Positions 8,091-16,737 of a DNA stretch of 64,000 nucleotides are shown here, one piece after another. The stretch comes from Advenella sp. FME57 (GTDB lineage: Bacteria > Pseudomonadota > Gammaproteobacteria > Burkholderiales > Burkholderiaceae_B): assembly GCF_014897675.1 (NCBI RefSeq), contig NZ_JABUXU010000004.1, positions 215,688 to 279,687 on the forward strand, read 5' to 3'. The position numbers and the translations under genes were made by a program. Numbering within the stretch: the stretch's first letter is position 1; every line of letters begins with the position of its first letter. The notes beneath the pieces were generated by a model. That model was not told the DNA's origin and did not search any database. It was given only the letters and a program-made list of their open reading frames with translations.

Positions 8091-9617
8091 ATGACGGCTC
8101 CAAACGCACTGCAGGGGATTCCTGCGTCGGTCGTACATCTGCTGCGCGATGCCGCGCAAGATTATCCCCGGCATTGGGCCTTGCGCTTCGAGGGGCAACG
8201 CCTTTGCTACGCTGACTATGCAGGTATCGTTGGCGCACTGGCGCAGGAGCTGCGTTCCACGGTGGCGCCCGGCGAGCGGGTAGGACTGTTGCTGCAAAAC
8301 TCGCTTGATCTGGCGATCGTCACCTTTGCTGTCCATGCCCTGAGGGCGCAGGTTGTTGCGCTCAATCCGGGCTACGGTGAACGTGAATTGCAGGCGATGC
8401 TGGCCGATGCCGATGTGTGTCTGCTCATCGTCGATGACAGCGTGCGTGTGGATCTGCCAACGGTTTGCAGCTTGCCTGTTGAACGCATCCTGCAGACGGG
8501 CAGCAGCGGTTACAGTTTTTTGCGCTTGCTCGATTCACAAAGACCGTTGCCGCAGGATTTGCCTGGCCACGCCGATCTGGCAACGTTGCAATACACCGGT
8601 GGCACCACCGGCCAGCCCAAGGGCGTAGATATTTCGCATGGTCATCTTGCAGCTAATTTGCTGCAGCGCGAGGCCCGTCTGTCGACGCGGCCGGGCCAGG
8701 AGGTGGTGCTATGCCCCATGCCGCTGTTTCATGTATCGGCCGTGGCGATGTGTCTGCATTTAAGTGCCTTTGCCGCGTCCGAACTGCTTATCCAGCGGCG
8801 CTTTGACGCCAGGGCCGCCGTACATGCACTGGTGCATGAGGGGGTGACCTTGATGTCGGGGGCGCCCGCCATTTTTCATGATCTTCTGCGCCAGCCTGAT
8901 ATCGAGCAGGTTAAAGCAGGCACGCTGCGCGCCTGCTTTAGCGGTGCGGCGGCATTGCCTGAACGCACGCTGAGGGAATTTGAACGGCTGACCGGTTGCC
9001 CGATTTATGAGGGCTATGGACAAAGCGAAGCTGGCCCCTGTCTTACCTACAATCCGGTGCAAGGTGTGCGCAAGCCTGGTTCCGTCGGCCTGCCTGTGCC
9101 TGGCTGCGAGCTGCGCATTGTTGATGAACAGGGCAATAATGTACCCATAGGTGCGGTGGGCGAAATTTGCGTACGAGGGCCACAGGTGATGGCCGGCTAT
9201 CGCAATCGACCCGATCTGACACAGCAGGTATTGCGGGATGGGTGGCTCTATACCGGTGATCTGGCAAGCCAGGATGAGGACGGCTATGTGTTCATCCAAG
9301 GCCGTTGCCAGGAAACGATCAATGTTGGCGGATTCAAGGTGTATCCGCTGGAAGTTGAGCAGACGCTGCGCGCGTGCGCGAGCGTGGGCGACTGCGCAGC
9401 GTTCGGCGTACCTGATGAGCGCCTTGGTCAGGTAGTTCACGCCTGGGTTACGCCTGCCCCAGGTTGCGCGCCCAATGAACAGGCGCTGCGCGCATATTGC
9501 GCGTCGCAACTTGCGCATTACAAAACACCCAGACGCATTGCCATTACCGACGCGCTTCCGCGTACGGCTGTGGGCAAGCTTGCGCGCAAGGAACTTAAAC
9601 CCGTTGGCGCGCCATGA
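8091..9617 (+). CDS. AMP-forming acyl-CoA synthetase / ligase
   Basis: 508 aa class I adenylate-forming enzyme. ATP motif TGGTTGQPKG at about residues 169-178, A5 motif YGQSEAGP at about 308, GDLASQDEDGY and the hinge region QGRCQETINVGGFKVYP near 395-420. The C-terminal catalytic lysine is in PRTAVGKLARKEL. It converts a carboxylate, ATP and CoA to an acyl-CoA; substrate unknown. Of the possible starts, the ATG at 8091 sits right after the PhyH stop (TGATCATG); an upstream in-frame start at 8040 would overlap PhyH. Flanked by two dioxygenase genes. Confidence 0.88.
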   Translation: MTAPNALQGIPASVVHLLRDAAQDYPRHWALRFEGQRLCYADYAGIVGALAQELRSTVAPGERVGLLLQNSLDLAIVTFAVHALRAQVVALNPGYGERELQAMLADADVCLLIVDDSVRVDLPTVCSLPVERILQTGSSGYSFLRLLDSQRPLPQDLPGHADLATLQYTGGTTGQPKGVDISHGHLAANLLQREARLSTRPGQEVVLCPMPLFHVSAVAMCLHLSAFAASELLIQRRFDARAAVHALVHEGVTLMSGAPAIFHDLLRQPDIEQVKAGTLRACFSGAAALPERTLREFERLTGCPIYEGYGQSEAGPCLTYNPVQGVRKPGSVGLPVPGCELRIVDEQGNNVPIGAVGEICVRGPQVMAGYRNRPDLTQQVLRDGWLYTGDLASQDEDGYVFIQGRCQETINVGGFKVYPLEVEQTLRACASVGDCAAFGVPDERLGQVVHAWVTPAPGCAPNEQALRAYCASQLAHYKTPRRIAITDALPRTAVGKLARKELKPVGAP

Positions 9618-9653
9618 TCGCGCCGCGTTTTGCAACATAACAAAGGAAGACAG

Positions 9654-10586
9654 ATGCTGAAGAATATCGATATGGACAAGCTCAAGCACCAGCTCGCCGA
9701 AGACGGCTATGCGGTGGTTGAAAACGTGCTTGACCAGGACCAGTTGGAGCGCATTCGCGAAGTTGTCGCCAAGCGCATGGCGCATGAGCTGGCCAATCCG
9801 CTGCCACTCGATGATGAGAAGCATGAAGACGACGAAGAAATTCGCGCTTACTATAAAAAACACTATACCGTCAGTGACGCCGAAGCCGAGCGCATGGTGG
9901 CGCGTATTCACCAGTACCGTCGCGACAACGCCGGCGCGCGCTGGCCCATGCCGATCAGCAAGGTTTCTAAAAATTTCCTGCACCTGCCTACGTTGTTCGA
10001 TAACGACAATTCGCAGCGCGTCTGGAACCTGCTTACTAAAGAGCCGGAACTCATTCCCCTGATCGAGCACCCGGTTGTGTTGCCGATGGTGCAGCATATG
10101 ATGGGTGAAGACTGTAACCTGCACGATTTCCAGTCCACCAGCATCGGCCCGCAAACCGGTGGTGGTGCATGGCACGTGGATGCGCCGCTGGGCCAGATTG
10201 CCGAGCCGCTGCCAGAGTTTCCGCTGACGCTGCAAAACGTCTGGATGCTGGATGACTTTACTGCCGATAATGGCGCGACACGCGTGATGCCAGGCAGTCA
10301 CAAGTTGCGCAAGTCGCCGCCGTGGGGCAGCGATCCGCTGGAAGGCGAAGTCACGCTGACCGCGCCAGCCGGTTCCGTCGCAATATGGCTATCGAACACC
10401 TGGCACCGTTCAGGCTCGAATCATACCGATGCCAAGCGTCGCGCCATCCTGTGCAACTACAACGTGTCCTGGTTGCGCTTTTTCGCGGACTTTACGTCCA
10501 CGCTGCCGCCAGAAGTGATTCCTACGCTGTCAGAGCGTGCCAAGTACCTGCTGGGTTTTGGTGCTTGTGCTCCGAAAATTCGTTGA
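9654..10586 (+). CDS. Phytanoyl-CoA dioxygenase (PhyH) family protein 2
   Basis: 310 aa from the ATG at 9654, which has AAGGAAG a few bases upstream. Facial triad H174-V-D176 (in GGAWHVDAPLGQ) and distal H251 (in NTWHRSGSNHTD), with R262/R263 as the likely 2-oxoglutarate ligand. GATRVMPGSHKL is shared with the first PhyH protein, but the two diverge elsewhere, so they are distant paralogues probably acting on different intermediates or positions. No signal peptide, so it acts in the cytoplasm. It follows the ligase by 36 nt and precedes the serine hydrolase by 10 nt, within the same operon. Confidence 0.87.
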   Translation: MLKNIDMDKLKHQLAEDGYAVVENVLDQDQLERIREVVAKRMAHELANPLPLDDEKHEDDEEIRAYYKKHYTVSDAEAERMVARIHQYRRDNAGARWPMPISKVSKNFLHLPTLFDNDNSQRVWNLLTKEPELIPLIEHPVVLPMVQHMMGEDCNLHDFQSTSIGPQTGGGAWHVDAPLGQIAEPLPEFPLTLQNVWMLDDFTADNGATRVMPGSHKLRKSPPWGSDPLEGEVTLTAPAGSVAIWLSNTWHRSGSNHTDAKRRAILCNYNVSWLRFFADFTSTLPPEVIPTLSERAKYLLGFGACAPKIR

Positions 10587-10596
10587 TTGCCTACTC

Positions 10597-11826
10597 ATGC
10601 AGAAATACAACGTCAGTATTGATCTGAAACGCCCCGACCTCGCGGGCGGGCAAGTCCATGGCTATTGCGCGCCGCAATTTTTGCCTGTGCTGGACGCATT
10701 CGTCGAAAATTTTGACGGTGACATCGAGCATGGCGCATCTCTGGCCGTCGAACAGGGCGGACAGACCGTGATCGATGTCTGGGGCGGTTTTGCGGACTTG
10801 CCGACACAACGCCCGTGGCAGCAGGATACGGTTGGCGTGGTGTTCTCCAATACGAAGGCGGCAACGGCCTTGTGTGCGCACATCCTGGCCGATGGTGGTG
10901 CACTGGATATTGACCAGCGCGTTGCACACTACTGGCCCGAATTTGCCGCACAAGGCAAGGGTGACGTTACCGTGCGCATGTTGTTGGACCATTCGGCAGG
11001 CGTGCCTGCGCTTCGGCAGATGCTGCCTGACGGCGCGGTATTTGACTGGACCGAGATGAGCACGCGCCTTGCCAACGAGGCGCCGTACTGGAAGCCGGGA
11101 ACCAGCGTGGGCTACCATGGCCTGACGTTTGGCTGGCTGGTGGGTGAAGTGGTGCGACGCGTTGCCGGACAGTCGCTAGGGCACTTCTTCCAGGAGCGTG
11201 TTGCGAGGCCATTGGGCTTGGATTTCTGGATAGGCCTGCCCGAAAGCGAAGAGCCAAGAGTGGCCAAAATTATGCCGGCCAGGCCAGCGGAGCAGCCGCG
11301 CAATGCGTTTGAGCAGGCCATTGCGACCGCGCCCGAGAGCATCAGCAATCTGTATTTTCGCAATACGGGTGGCTGGCGGCCCAGCGGTTTCAATTCGCGC
11401 CAGGGCCATGCCGCCGAAATTGGTGCGGCCGGCGGCATCACCAACGCACGTTCTTTGGCCCGCATGTACAGTGCGCTGTCACTGGGCGGCGAGCGCAACG
11501 GCGTGCGCGTGATCGGGCATGCAACGCTTGAACGTGCTGCCGAGGTTTCATCGGCAACCAACGAAGACTTGTGTCTGCTGGTGCCGACACGCTTTGCAGC
11601 CGGCTTTATGCGCAGTATGGATAACCGTGCACGCGGGCTGGACAGCGCCAGTTTCGGACGTGATGCTTTTGGCCACGTCGGGGCGGGTGGGTCACTGGGT
11701 TTTGCCAGTGAGCAACATCGCATCGGCTTTGGCTACACAATGAATCACATGGGAGCGGGCGTGCTGCTTAACGCGCGCGCCGATCGGCTGACGCAAGCCT
11801 TGTATGGCGTATTGGCCCGGTCATAA
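10597..11826 (+). CDS. Class C beta-lactamase-fold serine hydrolase (esterase-like)
   Basis: 409 aa, AmpC/EstB superfamily. The catalytic SxxK is S84-N-T-K87 (VFSNTKAAT) and the second motif is Y173-H-G (SVGYHGLTFG), the YHG variant common in EstB-type esterases rather than the YxN of true beta-lactamases. No signal peptide, so it is cytoplasmic and more likely an esterase or amidase than a resistance enzyme. Start at 10597 chosen because it lies just past the PhyH stop; the frame opens at 10537 inside PhyH. Its place in the glp cluster fits hydrolysis of an imported ester. Confidence 0.85.
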   Translation: MQKYNVSIDLKRPDLAGGQVHGYCAPQFLPVLDAFVENFDGDIEHGASLAVEQGGQTVIDVWGGFADLPTQRPWQQDTVGVVFSNTKAATALCAHILADGGALDIDQRVAHYWPEFAAQGKGDVTVRMLLDHSAGVPALRQMLPDGAVFDWTEMSTRLANEAPYWKPGTSVGYHGLTFGWLVGEVVRRVAGQSLGHFFQERVARPLGLDFWIGLPESEEPRVAKIMPARPAEQPRNAFEQAIATAPESISNLYFRNTGGWRPSGFNSRQGHAAEIGAAGGITNARSLARMYSALSLGGERNGVRVIGHATLERAAEVSSATNEDLCLLVPTRFAAGFMRSMDNRARGLDSASFGRDAFGHVGAGGSLGFASEQHRIGFGYTMNHMGAGVLLNARADRLTQALYGVLARS

Positions 11827-11870
11827 ATTTGTAGACATTCTTTTTTAAAAATCAGCAGGAGACATGGTTC

Positions 11871-13121
11871 ATGACCACTCGTAAAAATTTTATCGTTCGC
11901 GCCTGCCTTACCGGCGCGCTTGCAATGCTTGGCGTAAGTGCTGCACATGCGGCAGATCCGGTCAAAATCGGCTATCTGATTCCGCTGTCGGGCAGCGCTG
12001 CTGCGTCGATCGGCCGTGATATGTCGCGTGCGACGCATCTGGCAGTAAAGCATATCAATGAAAGTGGCGGCATCAAATCGCTGGGCGGCGCCCAGTTAAA
12101 GCTGCTGGAGTCCGACACCAGGGGCGATCCGAAAGTGGCGCTGACTGAAACCGAAAGACTGATCACGCGTGAAAAAGTGCCTGTTTTGCTTGGTGCGTTC
12201 CAGAGCGGTACCACCTTTCCGGCCACAGCCGTGGCTGAAAAGTATAGTGTGCCTTGGGTGGTAGACCTGGCAGGCAAGGGCGAAATTACCGAACGCGGCT
12301 TCAAATACGTTTTCCGTGCCACTCAGGTGCCGGCCGCTGCCAATGCAGAAGGTATGGCTGATTTTGTTGCCTACGCCAGCAAGGCGACCGGCAAGCCGGC
12401 AAAAACTGTGGCCATGGTCTATGAAAACACCGATTGGGGCCAGGACATGGCCAATACACTGCGCAAGAAGTTCAAGGAACAAGGCGTGGAAATCGTACTG
12501 GACGAAGGCTATCCGCCCAACAGCCCCGACCTGCGTCCGCTGGTCCTGAAAATCAAGGGTCGCAAGCCTGACGTTGTCACGGTCACTTCATACGCTGCCG
12601 ACGCCGTGCAACTGCACAAGCTGCTGGCGCAAATGCGCGTGTCGGCCATGGGATACATCGGCAGCGCAGGCGGCCAGATCGACAGCGGCTTTCTACCGCA
12701 AGTGGGCAAGGGTCCTGCCAAGGGCGTGTTCACGACCAACGGCTGGGCAGGATACGAGTCTGCCGTTACCACGCCTTTTGCCAAGAAGTTCTGGGATGAA
12801 TTTACCGGGACGTACAAAGCCGAACCCAATGAATTGTCTGTGAGCGCCTATGGTGCGGTGTGGGTGATCAAAGATGCGCTGGAGCGCGCCGGCAAGGCCG
12901 AGCCGCAAGCCATCCGTGATGCGCTTGCCACAACCAGCATCAAGGGGACCGATCTGAACAAGCTGCTTGGCTACGACATTGTGATTGATGAGAAGGGTCA
13001 GAACCCGCTCAAAAAATTCGTGGTGCAGCAGATCACGCCCGAGGGAGAATACCGCACCATCTGGCCGGAAGATCTGGCGTCCAAGACCTACAAAATGGTC
13101 TGGCCTGCCGCCACTTACTGA
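11871..13121 (+). CDS. Liv-type ABC transporter substrate-binding protein
   Basis: 416 aa periplasmic binding protein of the branched-chain-amino-acid (type I fold) family. Signal peptide of about 27 residues ending AAHA before ADPVKIGYL. Family features include IGYLIPLSGSAAASIGRD, NESGGIKSLGG, LLGAFQSGTTFPATAVAEKY and ENTDWGQDMAN. Such proteins bind amino acids but also amides, urea, aromatic acids and other polar compounds, so the ligand is open. It starts a complete Liv set, 44 nt after the serine hydrolase with AGGAGA upstream, in one operon with the oxygenases and ligase. Confidence 0.92.
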   Translation: MTTRKNFIVRACLTGALAMLGVSAAHAADPVKIGYLIPLSGSAAASIGRDMSRATHLAVKHINESGGIKSLGGAQLKLLESDTRGDPKVALTETERLITREKVPVLLGAFQSGTTFPATAVAEKYSVPWVVDLAGKGEITERGFKYVFRATQVPAAANAEGMADFVAYASKATGKPAKTVAMVYENTDWGQDMANTLRKKFKEQGVEIVLDEGYPPNSPDLRPLVLKIKGRKPDVVTVTSYAADAVQLHKLLAQMRVSAMGYIGSAGGQIDSGFLPQVGKGPAKGVFTTNGWAGYESAVTTPFAKKFWDEFTGTYKAEPNELSVSAYGAVWVIKDALERAGKAEPQAIRDALATTSIKGTDLNKLLGYDIVIDEKGQNPLKKFVVQQITPEGEYRTIWPEDLASKTYKMVWPAATY

Positions 13122-13207
13122 TCAGGACTCTGGTCATCGCTTTGTCGGCTGCCGCCTGATTTGACATCACCGGCAGTCCGCTTTTTTCAAATACGTGAGG
13201 ATTCGCT

Positions 13208-14086
13208 TTGAGCATTTATCTTCAAGCATTGCTCGGTGGCATTGCCACCGGAGCAGTATATGGTCTGATCGCGCTTGGGCTGAGCCTGCAGTTTGGCGTG
13301 ATGAAGATCATCAATTTCGCGCACGGCTCGTTCCTGATGGTCGCGATGTACGTGACCTACTACACCTGTACCAATTTCGGCCTGCACCCGCTGGCGGCGG
13401 CGCCCATCGCGGCCGTTGTCCTGTTTTTTGTGGGATGGGCGTGTCAGCGCTTTTTCATCGATGGCATCTATCGCAAGGAATCTTCGCGTGAGCCTATCGG
13501 CGTGCTGATCTTCACGACCGGTCTGTGGATCTTTCTGGATTATTTCGCGCTCGCGCTGCTGGGACCCGACAGCCGGATGATTGACAGTCCCTGGTCCAAC
13601 GAGGTGGTGATCATGGGTGACCTCATATTCACGTATCCGCAGATTGCCGGCTTTGTGATTGCTGCGCTTGTCACCATCGGGCTGGTTGCCTTTATGCGCT
13701 ATACGGCGCTGGGCCGCGCCATTCGAGCAACGGGCCAGGACCGCGAGGCAGCCAGCGTGCTGGGTATCGACAGCAAGCGTGTCTACCAGCTGTCCTTTGC
13801 TATCGGCCTTGGCGTACTGGGTATTGCAGGCGCGCTGCTTTTGCCCATGTATCCGGTCAACCCCTTCGTTGGCGACATCTTTGGCATGCGTGCCTTCGTG
13901 ATCGTGGTGCTGGGCGGGATCGGCTCGATCGCTGGTGCTTTCTGGGGCGGGATTATCGTGGGCATTCTTGAATCCGTGGGCAGCCAGGTAATTCCGGTTA
14001 CCTATGCTGAAGCGCTGATTTTCCTGCTGTTCCTGGGCGTGATGTATTTCCGTCCGAGCGGATTGTTTGGCGTGGAGAAAGAATGA
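13208..14086 (+). CDS. Liv-type ABC transporter permease (LivH-like)
   Basis: 292 aa inner-membrane permease with about eight hydrophobic segments. Hallmarks are GGIATGAVYGLIALGLSLQFGV, IINFAHGSFLM at the N-terminus and RAFVIVVLGGIGSIAGAFWG near the end. The start is TTG at 13208 with GTGAGGA at 13194-13200 as ribosome binding site. It ends 4 nt inside the next permease gene (ATGA overlap). Partner of the other permease and the two ATPases. Confidence 0.93.
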   Translation: MSIYLQALLGGIATGAVYGLIALGLSLQFGVMKIINFAHGSFLMVAMYVTYYTCTNFGLHPLAAAPIAAVVLFFVGWACQRFFIDGIYRKESSREPIGVLIFTTGLWIFLDYFALALLGPDSRMIDSPWSNEVVIMGDLIFTYPQIAGFVIAALVTIGLVAFMRYTALGRAIRATGQDREAASVLGIDSKRVYQLSFAIGLGVLGIAGALLLPMYPVNPFVGDIFGMRAFVIVVLGGIGSIAGAFWGGIIVGILESVGSQVIPVTYAEALIFLLFLGVMYFRPSGLFGVEKE

Positions 14087-15066
14087 TGACAGTGCAAGGT
14101 TCAAAACATTCATCGCTATGGGGCGCGCTCATTGCCGTGCTGGCGATTGCGCCGTTGTTTACCGGCAGCCAGTACGTGCTGTCGATCGCGGTCATGACAC
14201 TGCTGTATGCCTATCTGGCGTTGTCCTGGAATGTGCTGGGCGGTATCGCCGGACAGCTCTCACTGGGACATTCAGCGTACTTTGGCATTGGCGCGTATGC
14301 CTCGACCTGGTTCTTCGTCAATATGGGCATCAGTCCCTGGATCGGCATGTGGATTGGTGCGGCATTGGCCATTGTTGCGGCGGTGATCGTGGGAATGTCG
14401 AGCTTGCATTTGCGTGGCGCATACTTTGCGCTTGCCACCATTGCCTCGGCCATGGTGATCAAAACGCTGGTGGAAAATGCCGATGACCTGCTCGGCGGCC
14501 CACGCGGAATGGAAGTAACACTGTTGCGCGATGCGCCGTGGCAATTCCAATCGACCAGCAAAGAGTTCTACTATGTGATCGCGCTGGTATTTGTGGTGCT
14601 GGCCTTAGTTATCAACTGGCGCATCCTGCGCAGTCGTTATGGTTACTACCTGGCTGCCGTGCGCAACGACCAGGACGCGGCATTGGCGCTAGGCGTGCCC
14701 ACCACACGCTATAAGCTTTATGCCGCGATGATCAGCGCAGCCATGACCGCTATCGGCGGCACATTCTACGCCCAATTCGTGCTGTTCGTCAGCCCGGACA
14801 AGGTGTTCGGCGCGAACCTGGGCGTGGTGATTGCGGTGGTTTGCATCATCGGCGGCCGGGGTACGCTGTGGGGTCCGGTATTGGGCGCATTGTTGCTGTT
14901 GCCAAGCGAAGAGCTGGCCCGCTCATTCTCCGGGGGCCTTCTGGGGGCGGATATGATGCTCTACGGCTTGCTGCTGATGCTGGTGATCTGGTATGAGCCA
15001 CGCGGCCTGGTCGCGATCTTTCAGCGCTGGTTCAAGCGGCCGGTCAAGCAGGGAGTAACGAAATGA
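14083..15066 (+). CDS. Liv-type ABC transporter permease (LivM-like)
   Basis: 327 aa membrane permease. LivM features are LSWNVLGGIAGQLSLGHSAYFGIGAYAS, LHLRGAYFALATIA, RSRYGYYLAAVRNDQDAALALGV and VVCIIGGRGTLWGPVLGALLLL. The coding start overlaps the end of the LivH-like gene by 4 nt, and its 3' end overlaps the LivG-like gene by 4 nt, so translation is tightly coupled. Two adjacent ATG codons (14083, 14086) could start it. Confidence 0.93.
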   Translation: MMTVQGSKHSSLWGALIAVLAIAPLFTGSQYVLSIAVMTLLYAYLALSWNVLGGIAGQLSLGHSAYFGIGAYASTWFFVNMGISPWIGMWIGAALAIVAAVIVGMSSLHLRGAYFALATIASAMVIKTLVENADDLLGGPRGMEVTLLRDAPWQFQSTSKEFYYVIALVFVVLALVINWRILRSRYGYYLAAVRNDQDAALALGVPTTRYKLYAAMISAAMTAIGGTFYAQFVLFVSPDKVFGANLGVVIAVVCIIGGRGTLWGPVLGALLLLPSEELARSFSGGLLGADMMLYGLLLMLVIWYEPRGLVAIFQRWFKRPVKQGVTK

Positions 15067-15794
15067 CAAGCACGACACTGCTGGAATTTGACGGCGTGGG
15101 CAAAAGCTTTGGTGGCCTGCGCGCAATCGATAATGTAAGTTTCAAGGTCAATGATGGCGAGATTGTCGGATTGATCGGCCCCAATGGCGCCGGCAAGACC
15201 ACACTATTTTCCATGGCCTCCGGATTTCTGAAGCCAACCGACGGACAAATCCGTTTCCAAGGCAAACGCGTGGACGGGTTTGATCCTCCGCATATCTGCC
15301 GTGCCGGCCTTGTGCGCACATTCCAGATCGTCAAGCCGTTTGGCGAGATGACTGTGATAGAAAACGCCATGGTTGGTGCATTTTTGCACCATGCCAGGCC
15401 ACAAGACGCACGCGAGGTGGCTGCCAGGGTGTTGCAGCAGGTCGGGCTGGGCGCCCGTCAGGAGCAGGTTGCCAAAACGCTGACGCTATCGGGCCGCAAG
15501 CGGCTTGAAGTGGCCAAGGCGCTGGCTACACATCCGAAACTGCTGTTGCTCGACGAAGTGATGGCTGGCCTGACCAGTGTCGAGACTGCCGAAATGCTGG
15601 AGTTGATTCAAAGCCTGCGCGCATCGGGCGTGAGCATTCTGGTCATTGAACACAATATGAAGGCAGTGATGAGCCTGTCGAACAAGATCGTGGTTATTCA
15701 GTACGGTAAAAAGATTGCGGAAGGGACACCGGTAGAGGTTGCCAACGATCCGCAAGTGATCTCTGCATACCTGGGAGGCGAGCATGCTGCTTGA
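15063..15794 (+). CDS. Liv-type ABC transporter ATP-binding protein (LivG-like)
   Basis: 243 aa ABC ATPase. Walker A GPNGAGKT at residues 39-46, Walker B LLLLDEVMAGL and switch histidine in ILVIEHNMKAV. The signature is LTLSGRKRLEVAKAL, shorter and less canonical than the usual LSYGQQ/LSGGQ of LivG proteins, although the rest is intact. Couples ATP hydrolysis to transport with the LivF-like partner. Overlaps both neighbours (4 nt upstream, 11 nt downstream). Confidence 0.93.
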   Translation: MTSTTLLEFDGVGKSFGGLRAIDNVSFKVNDGEIVGLIGPNGAGKTTLFSMASGFLKPTDGQIRFQGKRVDGFDPPHICRAGLVRTFQIVKPFGEMTVIENAMVGAFLHHARPQDAREVAARVLQQVGLGARQEQVAKTLTLSGRKRLEVAKALATHPKLLLLDEVMAGLTSVETAEMLELIQSLRASGVSILVIEHNMKAVMSLSNKIVVIQYGKKIAEGTPVEVANDPQVISAYLGGEHAA

Positions 15795-16491
15795 TGTGAA
15801 CGACGTAAGTTCGGGCTATGGCGATGTGCAGGTTCTCAATGGCATCAATATCAATGTGAAAGAGGGCGAGATTGTCAGTATTGTTGGCGCCAATGGCGCA
15901 GGCAAGACGACGCTGATTCGCGCCATCATGGGCACCTTGCCGGTCACCAAGGGGCAGATTCATTTTGGCGGCAAGCGCATTGACGGCCAGGAATCGCACC
16001 TGATTGCGCGGGCCGGCATTGCCCAGGTGATGGAAGGGCGTCGCCTGTTTGGCCATATGGAAGTGGAAGACAATCTGCTGGTTGGTGGAGATATTCTGAA
16101 CGATAAGGCGCAGCAGCGCCAAAACCTGGAATGGATCTACAGCATGTTCCCGCGTCTGAAGGAGCGTCGCCGCCAACTGGCGCGCTCGTTCAGTGGCGGG
16201 GAGCAGCAGATGCTGGCCATCGGCCGGGCGTTGATGACCTCGCCCAGGTTGTTGTTGCTGGACGAGCCTTCCATCGGCCTGGCACCCATTATGGTCAAGG
16301 ATATTTTTGAAAAACTGCCCCTGATCCAGGGTCGCGGCGTCACGATTTTGCTGGTCGAACAGGATGTGCACCGCTCGCTCAGCATATCGGGCCGCGGGTA
16401 TGTCATGGAACATGGCGAAATTGTCCTGGCCGGTACGGGGCAGGAGCTACTCAATAACGAGCGCCTGCGGCAAGCCTATATGGGTATCTGA
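15784..16491 (+). CDS. Liv-type ABC transporter ATP-binding protein (LivF-like)
   Basis: 235 aa ABC ATPase. Walker A GANGAGKT at residues 35-42, canonical signature SFSGGEQQMLAIGRAL, Walker B LLLLDEPSIGLAP, and LLVEQDVHRSLSISGRGYVMEHG, all as in LivF. Its ATG lies 11 nt inside the LivG-like gene. Last gene of the transporter set; a perfect hairpin follows before glpD. Confidence 0.94.
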   Translation: MLLDVNDVSSGYGDVQVLNGININVKEGEIVSIVGANGAGKTTLIRAIMGTLPVTKGQIHFGGKRIDGQESHLIARAGIAQVMEGRRLFGHMEVEDNLLVGGDILNDKAQQRQNLEWIYSMFPRLKERRRQLARSFSGGEQQMLAIGRALMTSPRLLLLDEPSIGLAPIMVKDIFEKLPLIQGRGVTILLVEQDVHRSLSISGRGYVMEHGEIVLAGTGQELLNNERLRQAYMGI

Positions 16492-16532
16492 CCGTCTGCG
16501 CGTGTTCATATACAAAAAGTCTGTTCGCACGC

Positions 16533-16563
16533 CGCAGCACCGATGCGAAGTATCGGTGCTGCG
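16533..16563 (+). terminator. Perfect 12-bp hairpin between livF-like gene and glpD
   Basis: CGCAGCACCGAT (16533-16544) pairs perfectly with ATCGGTGCTGCG (16552-16563) around a 7-nt loop, starting 42 nt after the stop codon. It is very stable but has no T-run, so it may be a Rho-assisted terminator or mRNA 3'-stabilising stem rather than a classic intrinsic terminator. It separates the transporter operon from glpD. Confidence 0.5.
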
Positions 16564-16737
16564 AACCATATGCTGCGCGCGAAACGCAAAACAAGAGAGT
16601 GGGCGAGGTGACGAAGGCTGGAAAAATCGGATGGGTTTTTTACACGCCGATGCATTAACTTCAGACTGTTTGCAATGATGTGCGCGGCTTGCCACGCACA
16701 AGACATAGTTACCTAATAACCTGGCCATTGATGTCGT

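Noticed and set aside
8760..10301. 513-codon minus-strand open frame across the CoA ligase and second PhyH gene
   Set aside because: It is antisense to two genes with complete catalytic motifs; the translation is rich in His, Arg and Gln with no domain.
10597..11826. Calling the class C fold hydrolase a beta-lactamase
   Set aside because: It has YHG instead of YxN, no signal peptide, and is embedded in a catabolic operon; an esterase-like role is more consistent.
13187..14113. 308-codon minus-strand open frame opposite the first Liv permease
   Set aside because: Antisense to a permease with intact family motifs; its charged, low-complexity translation reflects the complementary codons.
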